Below are positions 1-11,433 of a stretch of DNA of 64,000 nucleotides, in pieces. The DNA is taken from NCBI RefSeq assembly GCF_016808095.1, contig NC_068976.1, positions 5,179,001 through 5,243,000 of the forward strand, written 5' to 3'. This DNA comes from Vigna angularis (lineage: Eukaryota; Streptophyta; Magnoliopsida; Fabales; Fabaceae). Numbering within the stretch: the stretch's first letter is position 1; the number at the start of each line of letters is the position of its first letter. The notes under the pieces are model-generated. The model worked only from the letters and a program-made list of their open reading frames with translations. It searched no databases and had not been told where the DNA came from. A program made the translations under genes and the position numbers.

Positions 1-3000
1 CTCTCGAAGCCCTGAAGACTACGGGAGGGGTGACCCCTGCGCAAGTTGAGGGAAGTGCTCAGTATTACCCTCCGTTGTTCAATGCTGGGAGCCAATCTGT
101 TTCATTCCCAATGTATGGATTGCCTCCAGGTTACACCCCACCTGTGGGAGAATACACAAAAGGGGAGCAGACTTCATTCTCTTTCCCTACCACTGCTAAC
201 GTACCACCAATCAGTACTCAGGGACCTGTTGTAATGTCTGCACCTATGGTAAATGAAGGGATGTATGCAAGCATGACTGATGGAATACGAGTAACCCCGG
301 TGCCACCTGTGATTACCGGAGAGGGCTTTTCTACAAGGGCTGCGCCATATACTTCGTTTTAGGGGATAACTAGTAATGTTGATGGGGCGAAGGATAAACT
401 GGAGAGCCTAGAGGCAAGATTGAGGGCTGTTGAGGGGTATGAAAGTTATGGATTTGGGGATGTTTCTAGATTGAGCTTGGTTCCTGGCGTCAAAATACCA
501 CATAAGTTTAAAGCGCCAGATTTTGAGAAGTATAAGGGAAATACATGCCCAAAGAGCCATCTAACCATGTTTTGCAGAAAGATGGCTGCATATGCTTATG
601 ATGAGCAGTTGCTCATCCATGTTTTTCAAGATAGTTTGGCTGGAGTGGCGTTAAACTGGTATACCCATTTAGAGCCGACTCGAATTCGTTGTTGGGCGGA
701 CTTGGCTGATGCTTTTGTGAAGCAGTATATATATAATACACATGTTGCGCCAGATCGTTTACAGCTGCAAAACATGTCAAAGAAAGACAACGAAAGTTTT
801 AAGGAGTATGCTCAGCGGTGGAGGGAATTGGCTGCACAAGTTGATCCACCTTTGTATGATAGAGAAATGGTGGCAATGTTTGTAAATTCGCTCCAACCAC
901 CATTCTATGAACATATGGTGGGAAATGTATCTTCAAATTTTGCCGATATCATCGTGATAGGCGAGCGGATAGAGATCGGGTTGAAGAATGGGAAGATTGC
1001 ATATGGCTCATCGGTGGTTGCAAATTCCAAAAAACCCAATTTCAACTCAGGAAAAAGAAAGGAAGGAGATGTGCATGCAACATCTGCAACCCCGGTGTGG
1101 AGAGGTCAGGCTCCCACTCATAACTATCGACCATACTGGGGTCAACATCCACATGCAGCTAACGCGTCATTTGGTCATCAAATTAGGCCTCAACAGCAAC
1201 CAGGATACTATCAACCACAATACATTCCGACGAATGATTGGAGGGGAGGGGCAAACGTAGGTTCCAATATGAATGTGGGTCCAAATACTTATCCAAGAAG
1301 GAACCAAGAAAGAAATTATGTTAACTTTACCCCAATTCCTACTACTTATACGGAATTATTGCCTCATCTTATCAAACAAGGTCTGGTTGTCGTTTGTCCC
1401 CTGAAGCCTTTGCAGCCTCCATACCCAAGAGGTTATGATGCAGATGCAAAGTGTAGTTATCATGGAGGGGCCGCTGGTCATTCCACTGAGAGGTGTCTGG
1501 CTTTCAAGCATAAAGTGCAGACTCTAATTGACTCTGGGTGGTTAAAGTTCCAAGAGGATAAGCCTAATATTGAGGCCAATCCTTTATCTGGGCATGGAAG
1601 TGCTTCGACGAATGCTGTCGAAGTGAAAGAACATGAGCTGGTGAGGAATGTGAAAGAAGTCAAGAGCTCTAGGAGGTTTATTTTGGAGGCGTTGCTGAAA
1701 GTGGGTATCTTGAAGGGTGATTATGATGAGAGTATGGCATGCGCGCTCCACCCAGATGCTGAGCACTCTATTGAGGAGTGTGTTAAGTTTGAAGAAATTC
1801 TGCAAGACCTGTTAGATCGTGGCCTGATGCAGGTATGCTACAAGAGGGAAGAGGGAGATGTATTTGCGCAAACTGGTGATGAATCCGGTATGATTTTACC
1901 AGAACCATTGGTGATTCGTTTCACTAAGACTACCTCTATCCCACCAACTCAAGGAAGGTCGCCCGTTGTTATCCGTGTACCAGCTCCTTTTCCTTACAAG
2001 AACGAAAAAGCCGTCCCATGGAGATATGGGACGCATGCGTCAAGCGAAGAACAAAGCGTTGACCCTGCCGTCAAAAACATATCAGGGATAGGTGGAATGA
2101 CTAGGAGTGGTCGAATTTTCACGTCACCAGAGTTGGCACGAGAAAGAGTCAATGATAAGGAAGCAACGATGGCCGCGAGGGCAAAAGAATTCTTAAAGGG
2201 GAAGGGTGCACAGACAGAGGAGATCCCTGACAAGGAAGAAAGGAGAGAAGTTTCTGAAGAGGAGGCTTGTGAATTTTTAAAATTCATACAACAAAGTGAA
2301 TATAAGGTGGTGGAACAGTTAAACCGTATGCCTGCTCGTATATCCTTGTTAGACTTGCTCATGCATTCAACATCACACAGAAAGTTGCTAATGAAGATAC
2401 TCAGTGAGGCTCACGTGGAGCAAGGTATTTCGTTGAATAAATTCGAGGGTATTGTTGGCAATATTGTTGCTAATAATTATCTCACCTTTACGGATGAAGA
2501 GATACCTGCTGAAGGAAGAGGGCATAACAAGGCTCTTCACGTCTCTGTGAAATGCTTGGATCATGTTATAGCACGTGTTTTAGTGGACAATGGGTCCTCT
2601 TTGAATGTCATGCCGAAAGCAACCTTGGAAAAGCTACCTTGCGAAGGAATGCATATGAGGCCGAGTTCAATGATTGTGAGGGCGTTTGATGGTAGCAAAC
2701 GAGAGGTGATGGGAGAGGTGGAATTACCAATGCAAGTTGGCCCGTGTGTTTTTCAAATAACATTCCAGGTTATGGATATTCTGCCTGCTTATAGCTGTCT
2801 GCTGGGACGCCCACAGATCCATTCGGCTGGGGTTGTGCCTTCTACACTACACCAGAAGTTGAAGTATGTGATGGGAGATAAGCTGGTGATAGTATCAGGA
2901 GAAGAGGATCTTCTTGTGAGTGGGCCATCATCCACACGCTACATCGAGGCGGCTGAAGAAGCTCTCGAGACAGCCTTCCAGTCGTTGGAGATTGTGGGAA

Positions 3001-3454
3001 ATGCTTGTGTGGAACCGTTTCCAGTAAATCCTCGTCTATCATGTGCTTCTATTATGATGGCCAAGATTATGATAAAAGAGGGCTATGTATATGGGGAAGG
3101 TTTGGGCAAATATCGGCAGGGGCGAGCATTCCCTATAGAAATCGTTGAAAACAAGAACAAATATGGCTTGGGGTACAAACCTACCAAGGAAGACAGGAAA
3201 AGGATGATTGAAGAAAGAAAAGAACGCAGTCTGGCCCGTGCAGAAAGACGAGGGCCCCGAGAGAGCAAAATTCACATTGTTGACATCAAGGAAAGCTTCC
3301 GCAGTGCTGGGTGGATCAACACTGGCCAGATAGCAGCTGTGGAGGATGAAGAAAGGCCTCAAAGTTTGAGCTTTGTGTGGGCTTGCTCCCCTGATACTCA
3401 ACTCAACAATTGGGAAACACTGGATTTACCTGTGATGCTTAATGTGAACAAAAT
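1..3454 (+). pseudogene. Ogre gag-protease exon, 5'-truncated by the window edge, one in-frame stop
   Basis: The reading frame is open from the first bases and runs to the predicted splice donor at 3455. A single in-frame TAG at 360-362 breaks it; the frame simply continues on either side, so this is a point nonsense mutation and not a start. The first part is proline-rich. The gag core (capsid-like, 'LNWYTHLEPTRIRCWADLADAF') follows at about 480-1000. The protease domain is near 2550-2830 with active-site stretch 'VLVDNGSSLNVMP', where the usual D-T/S-G is D-N-G. A G-patch-like segment ('GYVYGEGLGKYRQGRAF') follows at about 3080-3180. Gag packages element RNA and protease matures the polyprotein. 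The nonsense codon should prevent full-length translation from an upstream start. Confidence 0.88.
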
Positions 3455-3632
3455 GTAATAGTTTTAATTAAGCTTATAGTTTCGATTGGGGCTTTAGAAC
3501 TGAGATTTTGCGGATTGATTCTTTTTTTACTTTTCACTCAGCGTGATAATAAAGATGCATTTCATCATCATTTGGCATTTTTCTTTGTTTATCTTATTTA
3601 TTTATACTTTTTCATAAATTTAAATGATGCAG
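3455..3632 (+). other. Predicted 178-bp intron between protease and RT exons of Ogre
   Basis: The upstream frame stops at 3456-3458 and the RT frame is a different one. A GTAATA donor at 3455 and a pyrimidine-rich stretch ending in the acceptor GATGCAG at 3626-3632 would remove 178 bp. The joined codon is ATA, and reading continues without a stop through 'CDNDCFENNDIN' into the RT frame. Splicing at this position is known for Ogre elements. The exact sites here are my inference. Confidence 0.75.
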
Positions 3633-6600
3633 ATGTGACAATGATTGTTTTGAAAATAACGATATCAATGTTCCTAATTTTGAGCACCCTATCAATAATA
3701 CGGAAGATGATTTCGAAGATGATGTGGAACCCTCTCCAGAATTGTTGAGATTAATGGAACAAGAATCTAAGGAGATAAAACCCCATCAGGAGGAGATTAA
3801 AATACTCAACTTGGGAGAGAAGGATGAGATAAGGGAGGTGAAAATCGGTACTAGTATGAAAACGGAAGTGAGGGAAAGATTGCGTGTCCTGTTGAAGGAA
3901 TTTAAAGATGTGTTCGCATGGTCTTACAATGACATGCCGGGTCTGGATACCGATATTGTGCAGCATAGGCTCCCACTCAAGCCGGAATGCCCTCCAGTCA
4001 AGCAAAAACTGAGAAGAATGAAGCCGGAAATGTCCCTAAAAATTAAAGAAGAGGTCCAAAAGCAATTTGATGCAGGATTTTTGGCTGTGGCAAGATACCC
4101 ACAATGGGTAGCAAATGTTGTACCAGTGCCTAAGAAAGATGGGAAGGTTCGAATGTGTGTTGACTATCGTGATTTGAATCGTGCAAGTCCGAAAGATAAT
4201 TTCCCGTTACCACACATCGATACTCTGGTTGATAATACGGCCAAATTTTCGTTATTTTCGTTCATGGATGGATTCTCGGGATATAATCAAATTAAAATGG
4301 CACCGGAAGATATGGAAAAAACGACCTTTATCACGTTATGGGGAACATTCTGTTATAAGGTGATGTCTTTCGGACTCAAGAATGCTGGAGCAACATACCA
4401 AAGGGCAATGGTGACACTCTTTCATGATATGATGCATAAAGAAATTGAAGTTTATGTGGATGACATGATTGCAAAGTCGGAATCAGAAGAGGAGCATATT
4501 TTCAATCTAAGGAAATTATTTGAGAGACTGAGAAAGTACAAACTCAGGTTAAATCCTGCTAAATGCACGTTCGGTGTAAAGTCTGGAAAATTGTTGGGCT
4601 TTATTGTCAGCCAAAGAGGGATAGAAGTTGATCCTGACAAAGTAAGAGCGATAACGGAAATGCCTGCGCCCAGAACAGAAAAGGAGGTTCGAGGTTTTCT
4701 GGGAAGGCTGAACTACATTGCTAGGTTCATCTCCCAATTAACTGCTACTTGTGAACCAATGTTTAAGTTGCTACGGAAAAATCAGGCTGTAGTCTGGAAT
4801 GAAGATTGTCAAATTGCTTTCGAAAAGGTCAAACAATACCTGCAGGACCCTCCTGTATTGCGTCCACCTATGCCAAGAGGACCGCTCATTTTGTATTTGA
4901 CCGTACTGGATAATTCAATGGGTTGTGTATTGGGTCAGCATGATGAAGACGGGAAAAGAGAGCATGCCATATATTACTTGAGCAAGAGGTTCACAGATTG
5001 CGAACAACGATATTCGTCGTTAGAGCGAACTTGTTGTGCACTGGCGTGGGCTGCTCATCGTTTAAGGCAATACATGTTGAGTCACTCTACTTGGTTGATA
5101 TCTAAAATGGATCCTATCAAGTACATTTTCGAAAAGCCCGCTCTCACTGGAAGGATAGCTCGATGGCAGATGCTACTATCGGAGTACGACATTGTATATG
5201 TTACTCAGAAATCTATCAAGGGTAGCGCTTTAGCAGAATTTTTAGCCCATCAGCCCATTAGTGATTATCAGCCGATGCAACCTGAGTTTCCTGATGAAGA
5301 TATCATGGCTTTATTTGCTGAGAACAGAGATGACAAAAATGAAAAAGCCTGGACGGTATTATTCGATGGGGCATCGAATGTAATGGGGCATGGAATAGGG
5401 GCAGTGCTTATCTCTCCTAAGAATCAATACATTCCAATGACGGCAAGGTTGTGTTTTAATTGCACAAATAATATCGCAGAATACGAAGCCTGTGCTATGG
5501 GTATTCGAGCAGCAATAGAGTCTAAAGCAAAAATTCTGGATGTATACGGAGATTCAGCTTTGGTTATCCATCAATTGAAGGGAGAATGGGAGACTAGGGA
5601 TACTAAATTAATTCCATACCAAGCTTACATCAGGGGATTAATTGAGTATTTCGATTCCATCACGTTTAATCATATACCGCGAGAAGATAATCAATTAGCA
5701 GACGCGTTGGCTACCTTGTCGTCGATGTTTGAAGTTGATCAAGATGCAGAATTGCCAATGATTGAAATGAAGAGTCATGCGGGGCCAGTGTATTGTCATT
5801 TCATCGAGGAGGAAGTAGATGGTAAACCTTGGTACTTTGATATCAAGCATTATCTTAAGACTCGAGAATATCCAGAGAAGGCATCCGAAAACGATAAAAG
5901 GGCGTTAAGGAGGTTGGTTGGCAGTTTCATTTTGAGTGGGGATATTCTATATAAGAGGAATCATGACATGGTTCTCCTTAGATGCGTAGATGCAAAAGAA
6001 GCCGAGCTGATACTAAAAGAAGTACACGAGGGTACATTTGGCACGCACATGAATGGGCACTCAATGGCCAGGAAGATACTGAGAGCGGGGTATTTTTGGT
6101 TGACTATGGAAAATGATTGCTGTACACATGTGAGAAAGTGTGAGAAATGCCAGGTATACACAAGTAATATCAATATGCCACCCACGACCTTGAACGTGTT
6201 GTCTGCACCATGGCCCTTTTCGATGTGGGGAATAGATGTCATCGGAGCTATAGAGCCAAAGGCGTCAAATGGACACCGTTTCATATTAGTCGCAATCGAT
6301 TACTTCACCAAATGGGTTGAGGCCGCTTCTTATGCTAATGTGACTAGAAAGGTGGTGACCAAGTTCATAAAAAGGGAGTTGATTTGCAGATACGGGCTCC
6401 CTAACAAGATCATCACTGATAATGCTACTAACTTGAATAACCAGATGATGACAGAGTTATGTGAGGAGTTCAAAATTCATCATCTTAATTCTTCTCCTTA
6501 TCGTCCAAAGATGAATGGGGCAGTAGAGGCTGCTAACAAAAATATCAAGAAGATTGTGCAGAAGATGGTGGTCACATATAAAGATTGGCATGAAATGCTT

Positions 6601-7077
6601 CCTTTTACTTTACATGGTTACCGCACTTCGGTACGAACATCGACTGGGGCAACGCCTTTCTCGCTTGTATATGGAATGGAAGCAGTACTTCCGTTTGAAG
6701 TAGAAATTTCGTCTTTACGAGTTTTAATGGAAACCCAATTAGAAGAGGCTGAGTGGGTTCAGGCTCGTTTCGACCAGCTCAATCTCATTGATGAAAAAAG
6801 ATTAACAGCAGTATGCCATGGACAATTGTACCAAAGAAGAATGAAGAAGGCATTTGACAAAAAGGTACATCCAAGAGAATTTCATGAAGGTGAGCTGGTG
6901 TTAAAGAAGATCTTACCTATACAAAAAGATCATAGAGGCAAATGGACTCCAAATTATGAAGGGCCATTTGTAGTGAAAAAAGCATTTTCTGGTGAGGCAC
7001 TAATTCTCACGAGAATGGACGGAGAGGAGTTACCATTGCCAGTTAATTCTGATGCAGTAAAAAAGTTTTACGCATGA
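3633..7077 (+). CDS. Ogre RT - RNase H - second RNase H - integrase exon
   Basis: About 1147 codons are open from the predicted acceptor, with a first internal ATG at 3724. The order is RT ('VRMCVDYRDLNRASPKDNFP' and catalytic 'YVDDM' near 4454), then an RNase H attached to RT ('YYLSKRFTDCEQRYSSLE'). A second RNase H-like domain follows ('FDGASNVMGHGIGAVL' at about 5360, then 'YGDSALVIHQLKG' and 'REDNQLADALATLS'). The integrase has an H-H-C-C zinc segment (about 6030-6150) and a D-D-E core: 'WGIDVIG', 'IITDNATN', and the E in 'NGAVEAANKN'. A tandem second RNase H is a known Tat-lineage trait. No stop interrupts this exon, so it is better preserved than gag. Confidence 0.93.
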
Positions 7078-8483
7078 TGATTCCGTGATAGTGGTTGCTA
7101 TTAAGGAGATGTTGATATTATCGTTAAATATTATTGTACTCTGTGCTTTTTTTAATAAAGGAAGTTCGCATAGTTCATTCATATTTTGGTTGTTTGCATT
7201 CCATCTGAAATATTGCATGTCACGCTGAGCTGTTAAGTAATCAAGAAAAAATGAAAATGAAAATAAGTAAACGCATGTTGATAAAAGCATCACAGGTATA
7301 TCAGGTTGGTGAGCTCGGTCCTGGAGGATGTCGAAAAAGGAAAACGAAAAAAAAGAAGGTCACATGTTGAGTTTGTTGTTAATAAAGTTGTCAAGGACAT
7401 AGTATTTTCACAAAAAAAAAAAAAAAAAAAGAAGAGGGTTTTGAAAAAATACCGTTGGAGAGCCCTTTCTTGATTCAAGGTTTAAGGTGTAACCGGTGTT
7501 CTTTTCTTGATAAAGCGTCTGCATTCACATTACTTGAACCCTATTTTTTCCGTTTCCCACAAGACGAAGGATTTCGCCATATGCCTAATATTGGGGCAGT
7601 TTTCATCATGTTACATATCACTGATAATCCGTTGATTAGGGAGATAAAATATAAAAAAAAAAAAAGAAGAAGAAGAAGAAGGAGAAAACAAAGGAAACAA
7701 AACAAAGGAAAAATGAAGTTGATGTGTCAAGTACTACATAGTTTAGTTTCAGGGTTAAATTCAAGAGAAAGTCAGACAAACAAGATTCGGAGTGACGTGT
7801 GGCCGTTTTTCGTTACCCAATCGTCAAAAGCAGTTCAACCAATTGCACCCCTTTTGAGCCAAAATGCATAATTGTTTTCATCACCCTAGACAAGAATCAT
7901 TAGCAGGTCGATGTCAATTTAAAAGGGTACATCATAAGCATCCAAAGAAAAAGGATAAAATGAATGAAAAGGAAAGTATCATAAAGGATCACAACAGGGG
8001 CAACGAAAAGAATGATCCAAAGGGAAAGAAAGAAAAAACAACAATAAATATGCCTGAAGTTCAAATCCCTAAAAACAGTTGACTGGGCACCTTGCAAATG
8101 ATTCTTGTCTAAAGACTTTAACCGTCAAACAATTATTTGGGCCTTCATTATCCTTTCTTTCAAAACCCTTTGACCTTTAGCCACGGTACAAGCCGATAAA
8201 AGTCCACGCTGACTGAAGACTGTTGGTCCTAATCTTTCTCACGAATTTAACTTTGAAACAGAATAATGTGGTGAACGACGCAATTCAGTGTTATTTTAAA
8301 AAAAAAAATAAATAAATAAAAAAAAAAAGTCTCCCTGTCAATCGAAGATCATCCAATTTGGGGGGATCCTTCATACCCAAATCATTATTCATTTGTTTTT
8401 CATAACCATTCTTCCACATCATACAGGGTTCAAGTTAATTTGGATTGCAAAAAGCGATAAAAAGAATTTTAACTCAGGGTTAC
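7078..8483 (+). other. Ogre 3' non-coding region, first part
   Basis: From the integrase stop to the young element insertion I see no conserved coding capacity. The sequence holds several A-rich tracts (7409-7440, 7651-7700, 8297-8330) and short open frames of low-complexity lysine/arginine codons. Ogre elements normally have a long untranslated 3' region here. It continues at 19125. Confidence 0.75.
8479..8483 (+). repeat. Target-site duplication GTTAC, left copy
   Basis: GTTAC at 8479-8483 immediately precedes the first LTR. The same five bases at 19125-19129 follow the second LTR. A perfect 5-bp duplication is the expected footprint of LTR-retrotransposon integration and fixes both element ends. 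Confidence 0.95.
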
Positions 8484-10889
8484 TGATGAATCATTATTTT
8501 CTTCACTGCACTTAGTTTATTGTGCTAGATTTAATCAGGAAATTGTGCTTAATTGTCTAGTATTTTCCCATTTTACTGAATTGAGCTTAATTCGATCAGA
8601 AATTCTTATTTTAATTAATTTGAATTATCTGAAACTAATTATTTATATTATTGAGTGCAGGGAAAATTCTGGATAATATTTTAGGACATTTGGAAGAAAA
8701 AAATTATTTAAGAAAACATTGTTTGGCATCAGTACAACACACAGCTATTTCAACCATCACAAAAAGGGAATTTGATTTTTTTTAAAAAAATAGAAAGCAT
8801 TCATGTTTGGAAAATTAATTTTGGCAAAGGGAAGTTCTAAGTGCAGCCACGGTTTTGGCAAGCATTTGGCAAAGTTGATGTCCACCTTTAGAAGCTCACG
8901 GCAATTACATCTGCAACTCATTTCTTTCAAATGAAAAATCTTGCAAAAGGACAAAACAAAAGAGCAATTGGAGTCAAATAAGGGATCAAATTTGGTGGAA
9001 ATTTACGTTGGGAAGTTGCTATTCCCTTGCCATGTCACGGTTACATATCCTAAACCCATGGACAAGTTATTTTGGTGAAAGCATTCAGCAAAAACATCTT
9101 TTTGAATGAGGGGGCCACCATTTGGGTCACATTCACGGTCAGGAGGAACTGTAAAATGCTGATAAATACTTGTTGAAGTGTAAAGAGAACATGGTCCCAC
9201 ACTTATGCACATCCATTATTCCTAGAATAAGAATGGGAGCCACCAATTATTGGAAGTTCACGGATACTGATTTGGAAGCTGGGAGAAGATGGAGACGGAA
9301 GGGGCATCAACTTGGTTGAGCACTTCACGGTGGTTGCTGAAAGAGAAGAAGACTCCCGTCCAGTAGTAGCCATCACCGAGAGGGAGAAGAATGAAGCGTG
9401 ATGCACGGCCAGCTAAAGATCACCAAAGCAGCTGCTACATACAGTAGTGTAGCTGGTCCAGCAACCCATCGAAGGGAGAAAATGGAGGTGCAGCTGCCCA
9501 CACTTGCACGTACAGCAGCCTGTCCAGAGATGATGGAGAAAGTGTGCAGCAGCCACACGCCAGAAGAGAACCACGTCCATTTTCATACATCCAGCAAGGG
9601 AAGAAGGATTGGTCTTGTCGGTCCAGCAGCTTTGGAGAGCACCATGGTGATTGATGATGGAAGCACGTCCACCAGCAGCAGCAGCCATCAAACGTCCAGC
9701 AAACTACAAGCAGCCTCCACGTGCACAGCAGCAAGCTTGAAGAGAAAGGGAGAAGGAGATGTTGAGAGAAATAAAATGAAGAAGCATGGATGAGCTGCAC
9801 CTTGGTCTTGTCTCCAGAAAGCTCACGGCCTTATCCAGAAAAGTAGAGAGGAGAAAATGCAGCAGCCACCACCTTCATTATTGGTTTATGTGTGCAAATC
9901 CAGCAAGGAGATGCAAGAAGGACCTCTCGGTTGAAGCACAAGTTGTTCACGGGAGTTGATCTGGAGGCTGTGCAGTTGCTCACGGTCAATGGCTTGGTAG
10001 TAGCTGATCAGAGTTGGAAACGGATGAAGCACACAGCAGCTGGTCCGAGCAAAGAATGGAGGTGTAGTGTCCAGCTTCAACCACACCAAGAGGAGGAGGC
10101 CGTGAGAGTCCAACAGCCCACACTTGGGACGTTCCAGGAAGCTGAAACAAGAAGACAAGGATTAGGGGCCCACTTTATTTTTGGTATAGACAAAATGAAA
10201 GAATGTTTTATTAATATGGGTGGAAAAATTGGCTGAAATGGAGAAGTCACGGGAGGTTGCAACAAAAAGAGAAGTGGCTATAAAAGATGAAGAGCAGCAG
10301 CAGATTGGAGTATTAGATTTAGGAGTAGATTTTGGTGTTATAGTAGAATTAGTTTAGGAGAAGTCACGCCTCTTCCTTCTTTTCCAGTTCTATTTTCATC
10401 ATCCAGTTCTATTTTCATCAGTACTTGAATTTTATTTCTGAAGCGTGCATTTCACACTTTGATCATTTCATTTTCATTTTATTTCAAGTGATGAATTTTA
10501 ATTTAAGAATTGAATCTTCGATAAATTTTATTTTGAGTCAAGTGCTTTTAATTTTATCGTCTCTTTTATTTTACCGCTTATTACTTTTTGAGTCGTTTAA
10601 TTTTACCGTTTCTCAAATTTACCGCTTTCCGTTTTTACCGTCTTTTACTTTTTGATTTTACTATTTTTAAAATTTGCTTCAGTGTTGTTAAATTCAGTTA
10701 TTGTATTTAAATTCCAGTTTAATTTATTACCGCAAACAAAAACATCACAAACCCCCCCACTTCGTGTAAAAAAATCTGAGACTAAACCACCAAAATTGGT
10801 CCTTGAGAGACGACCTAGGAGTCACTTCCTAGTCCTGTACTGCATTAATTTTGTTGTATCAAATTTGTATGACCGCGACAGTCGTATCA
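8484..10889 (+). repeat. 5' LTR of the young element (2406 bp)
   Basis: It is co-linear with 16719-19124 at a constant offset of 8235, with no indels. By eye there are seven mismatches, for example T at 9192 against C at 17427. It ends in TG...CA with short inverted TGAT/ATCA termini. A TATA box (TATAAAA at 10279-10285) marks the likely U3-R boundary region. The hexamer TCACGG occurs about nine times between 8897 and 10250. Long minus-strand frames inside it are not conserved proteins. Confidence 0.96.
10279..10285 (+). promoter_or_regulatory. TATA box of the LTR promoter
   Basis: TATAAAA lies in the context GGCTATAAAAGATG, about 600 bp before the LTR end, as expected for an LTR promoter driving the genomic RNA. 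The 3' LTR has the same box at 18514-18520. Confidence 0.65.
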
Positions 10890-10894
10890 AATTT

Positions 10895-10912
10895 TGGCGC
10901 CGTTGCCGGGGA
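10895..10912 (+). promoter_or_regulatory. Primer-binding site complementary to tRNA-Asp
   Basis: TGGCGCCGTTGCCGGGGA starts five bases after the LTR end. Its complement matches the 3' end of plant tRNA-Asp(GTC) including CCA, as I remember that tRNA. It would prime minus-strand DNA synthesis. Confidence 0.88.
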
Positions 10913-11433
10913 CCAATAACGGTTTGGTTTTAGATTTTTGTTGTGTAAATTTTTGTTCTGTTAATATGTTTGTTTTGTGTGTTTTGTCTTGTATATTTTT
11001 GTAGGCGACAACGACACCTTCAGCAAATTTTGGCGACGTTGTCACTTCAGTCCAGGTTCTTGTTTTAGATTTTTACTGTTTTTGTTTTATTACGTGGTTG
11101 TAATATATGTTTTGTCTTTTATATTTTTATTGTGTTGTGTTTTGTATTATGTTTGTCAATTAAAAAAAAATCTTAAAAAAAAAAAAGTTTTTAATTTTGT
11201 TCTGTCTTGTTTGTGTCTGAAGCATGTTTAATTGTGTTGTGTTTTATTTTGTGTTATGATGTGATGTTCTGTATGTGTGTTGCATGTGCTTTATCTGTTA
11301 AATAAAAAAATTTAAAAAAAAAATTTATTATGTTCTATCTTTTGTGTGCGTGTAACATGTATAAATGTGTTGTGATTTATCTGTTTAGTAATTTTTAGTA
11401 TTTAGTTTTTATTTGTTTTATTTTTATTTTTTC
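10913..11433 (+). other. Untranslated leader of the young element
   Basis: This is about 520 bp of T-rich leader between the primer site and the gag start. A second, degenerate primer-site-like stretch (TTTTGGCGACGTTGTCAC) sits near 11028-11045. No coding potential is apparent. Confidence 0.6.

Noticed and set aside
3039..3401. Minus-strand open frames opposite the Ogre protease and G-patch region
   Set aside because: They are shadows of the coding strand without independent features.
9435..9800. Long minus-strand open frame (121 codons) in the LTR, repeated at 17670-18035
   Set aside because: It overlaps several other frames in a stop-poor, CAGCAG-rich part of the LTR and has no recognisable domain. 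Its duplication only reflects the two LTRs.
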